DNA from: an uncultured Shinella sp.
GTDB taxonomy: Bacteria > Pseudomonadota > Alphaproteobacteria > Rhizobiales > Rhizobiaceae
Direction: 5' to 3'
NCBI RefSeq assembly: GCF_946479415.1
Contig: NZ_CAMLFY010000006.1
Span: forward strand, 1 to 64,000
DNA length: 64,000 nucleotides
A program made the translations under genes and the position numbers. Each line of letters begins with the position of its first letter. Positions within the stretch are counted from its first letter, which is position 1. Shown in pieces: positions 62,361 through 64,000 of this stretch. Below the pieces are notes generated by a model, which was given only the letters and a program-made list of their open reading frames with translations, made no database searches and was not told the DNA's origin.

Positions 62361-62375
62361 GTTCACTATATGTTC
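62361..62375. promoter_or_regulatory. LexA (SOS) box of the radical SAM-UdgX operon
   Basis: GTTCACTATATGTTC is an exact match to the alphaproteobacterial LexA box GTTC-N7-GTTC, immediately upstream of the radical SAM start at 62356. Binding here would block transcription or early initiation of the leftward operon. Confidence 0.85.
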
Positions 62376-62474
62376 TTATTTGCCTTGTCAAGCGGCTGCA
62401 TCATGAACCGGCGCTCGGGAACATTTCGCTCCATCCCTGATTGTAGAGGACGGAACATCGAAACGAGGTTCGTC

Positions 62475-62729
62475 ATGGAAAACGCGCACAATTGGCCGAT
62501 GCCCGTCGTGGTGACCAACGACGAAGCACAATCTTTCGTGGTCGTGCGCAGTTCTCTCGAAGCTGCGGCCTACCTTCTGGAGTTCTGGCCGAAACAGCAC
62601 GGCGCCGCGTTCTACAATGCCATCCGCATCTGCGCGGATGCACTCGACGGCGATGTCGAGGACGAGGATGTGCGCGATGCCTTCCTGGCGGCCGCCTATG
62701 ACGCGAATATCGCCATCAGCGTTCACTGA
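62475..62729 (+). CDS. DUF982 family protein
   Basis: 84 residues from MENAHNWPMPVVVTNDEAQS, with VRSSLEAAAYLLEFWP and AFLAAAYDANIAISVH, matching the DUF982 fold. GAGG precedes the ATG. Monocistronic; function unknown. It diverges from the radical SAM gene, so the LexA box may also influence it. Confidence 0.82.
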   Translation: MENAHNWPMPVVVTNDEAQSFVVVRSSLEAAAYLLEFWPKQHGAAFYNAIRICADALDGDVEDEDVRDAFLAAAYDANIAISVH

Positions 62730-62743
62730 ATGAAGATCGCCGA

Positions 62744-62762
62744 CCCGGCTTTCGATGCCGGG
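62744..62762. terminator. Hairpin between convergent DUF982 and BON genes
   Basis: CCCGGC-TTTCGAT-GCCGGG, a 6-bp stem in the 50-base convergent gap. No T tract. Confidence 0.45.
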
Positions 62763-62779
62763 CCGCACGCATTTCAAAT

Positions 62780-63274
62780 CTATTCGTCGAGATCGCGTGG
62801 AATGTGACTATCGACCCCGCGCATCATGAGGCGATCGGCCTTTACTGCGCGCACGCCCTTCACACGCCGCACAAGACCGATGAGATGACAGCGATCCTCT
62901 TCGCTGTCGACAGCCCCATCTAGATCGGCGGTGCCGCCGCGGATGGTGATTTCAAGCGAATCGAGATCGAACCGGCCGTCGTCTTCCAGCAATTGCGCGA
63001 TGCGCTCTTCAAGATCGTCGTCGGCAATCGTGTCCTCCTCGCCATCGGAAAAGGGCAGCGGCCCGCCATCGACGTTGCGCAATTCCGGATCACCGGTCAC
63101 TTCGACACCCTTGTTGTCCAGAAGTTCGGGATTGGCATCCGTGGTGCCATAGGGCGCATTCTTGCCCGCACCCCGGTCGCCGTCGCGATCGGCATAGGGC
63201 CAGCCGTCGCGAATGTCGCGCTGTTCGTAGTCCCGGAAATCGTCCTCGCGGGAGGCTTGCTTGCGGTCGTCCAT
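62780..63274 (-). CDS. BON-domain protein
   Basis: A 164-residue acidic protein. The first 80 residues are hydrophilic and disordered (REDDFRDYEQRDIRDGWPYA). Residues 85-155 form a BON domain: ERIAQLLEDDGRFDLDSLEI, GGTADLDGAVDSEEDRCHLI, RRVKGVRAVKADRL. BON domains bind lipids or other proteins; without a signal peptide it is probably cytoplasmic. Rhizobial genomes have several near stress genes. Confidence 0.85.
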   Translation of the reverse strand: MDDRKQASREDDFRDYEQRDIRDGWPYADRDGDRGAGKNAPYGTTDANPELLDNKGVEVTGDPELRNVDGGPLPFSDGEEDTIADDDLEERIAQLLEDDGRFDLDSLEITIRGGTADLDGAVDSEEDRCHLIGLVRRVKGVRAVKADRLMMRGVDSHIPRDLDE

Positions 63275-63446
63275 CGCCTTGCTCCATCGGTTTGGGTGAT
63301 GGAGCCGAAATGGCGGCGGCAGCCATTTGGTTCCGCAACCGGTCGCCGCCGGCGGCCGGCAAGGACATTGCCATCACCCTCCGGGTGGATGGCGCGCGGC
63401 GTGGCGTTGATCTAGCCCTGTGACAGGCAGACCAGAGGAGAGAACC

Positions 63447-64000
63447 ATGAAATATGTCCGCATGCCCATCGAGCTGGAATCCCCCGAGCAGCTCGGCTAC
63501 GACACGATCCGCTACAATCTCTCGGAAAGCTCGGTCGCCGACCGCCGCCTCGGTGAGCTGAACCTCCGGCTGGACGACATCCTTCTGTGCTACGGCGACC
63601 ATCGCGGCGCGCCGGATCTGCGCGGCCTGATCGCCGGGACGGGCAACGGCCTGAAGGCCGACGACGTGCTGGTCACGGCGGGCGCGGCAGGCGCGCTCTT
63701 CATCATCGCGACCTCGATGCTGGAGGCCGGTGACCATATCGTCGTGGTCAGGCCGAACTATGCGACGAACCTCGAAACGCCGCGCACCATCGGCGCCGAC
63801 ATGACCATTGTCGATCTCACCTTCGAGACCGGCTATCGGCTCGATCTTGCCGCGATCGAAGCGGCGATCCGGCCGGAGACGAAATATGTCTCGGTCACCT
63901 ATCCGCACAACCCGACCGGCGTGATGATTTCCGAAAGCGAGCTGAAAGCGCTCGTCGCCCTCGTGGAGCGCAAGGGCACGCGCCTGCTCTTCGACGAGAC
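63447..64000 (+). CDS. PLP-dependent aminotransferase class I/II, 3'-truncated by the window edge
   Basis: The first 184 residues of a fold-I aminotransferase, running off the window. MKYVRMPIELESPEQLGYDT, LLCYGDHRGAPDLRGLIAGT, VTAGAAGALFIIATSMLEAG and VTYPHNPTGVMISESELKAL are typical; the PLP lysine lies beyond the edge. GAGGAG precedes the ATG. Substrate cannot be named from this part. Confidence 0.85.
   Translation, partial: MKYVRMPIELESPEQLGYDTIRYNLSESSVADRRLGELNLRLDDILLCYGDHRGAPDLRGLIAGTGNGLKADDVLVTAGAAGALFIIATSMLEAGDHIVVVRPNYATNLETPRTIGADMTIVDLTFETGYRLDLAAIEAAIRPETKYVSVTYPHNPTGVMISESELKALVALVERKGTRLLFDE

Noticed and set aside
1..64000. Mobile elements, CRISPR arrays, tRNA or rRNA genes
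   Set aside because: I saw no transposase or integrase, no direct repeats with regular spacers, and no recognisable tRNA or rRNA sequence.

Overview
The window is GC-rich, densely coded DNA of alphaproteobacterial type, most likely from the Rhizobiaceae (Rhizobium, Ensifer or Shinella relatives). Evidence for this includes a GTTC-N7-GTTC SOS box, the rhizobial style of the sulfate, taurine and methionine ABC operons, a carboxynorspermidine-type polyamine pathway, and many small DUF genes usual in that family. I saw no rRNA, tRNA, CRISPR array, insertion sequence or phage gene. The genus is not proven. Both window ends cut a gene: chrA at the left and a PLP aminotransferase at the right.

Layout. 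1-5.5 kb: partial chromate transporter, a sarcosine/dimethylglycine-dehydrogenase-like FAD/GcvT enzyme, and two tandem lipoprotein L,D-transpeptidases. 5.9-9.2 kb: a zinc/cadmium efflux locus (MerR-type regulator, P-type ATPase, SCO-like thioredoxin-fold protein) with a clear MerR-type operator. 9.3-12 kb: carboxy(nor)spermidine decarboxylase and dehydrogenase behind a structured leader. 12.1-14.5 kb: a LysR regulator and a Tat-exported amidohydrolase.

14.5-32 kb is a sulfur-scavenging island. It holds sulfate ABC (sbp-cysTWA), two FAD/NAD(P)-binding proteins, two Rrf2 regulators with identical cysteine spacing, an SfnB/DszC-like flavin oxidoreductase, taurine ABC (tauABC, no tauD), a small hydrolase, an LVIVD-repeat protein and a MetQ-N-I transporter. 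A recurring AT-rich motif, TCTAC-N8-TAGA, lies upstream of nearly every transcription unit here and looks like the operator of a local Rrf2-controlled sulfur regulon.

32-43 kb: a DUF4360 protein next to a DUF4360-like/outer-membrane beta-barrel fusion, an orphan LacI regulator, a nitric-oxide operon (NsrR, truncated globin, DUF6522) with an NsrR box, and a cluster around an RpiR regulator (frameshifted amidohydrolase, cysteine desulfhydrase, M81 peptidase). Two genes of that cluster share an inverted repeat in the promoter.

43-64 kb is rich in stress and envelope functions. It contains a large PAS/GAF hybrid histidine kinase with DUF3008 and a response regulator, a ybhP-ybhN-clsB-like phospholipid set, an SDR, CBS, DUF982 and DUF2934 proteins, a DUF4160/DUF2442 toxin-antitoxin-like pair, topoisomerase IB, divergent glgX and treZ for glycogen/trehalose metabolism, an SOS-boxed pair of UdgX uracil-DNA glycosylase and radical SAM protein, and a BON protein.
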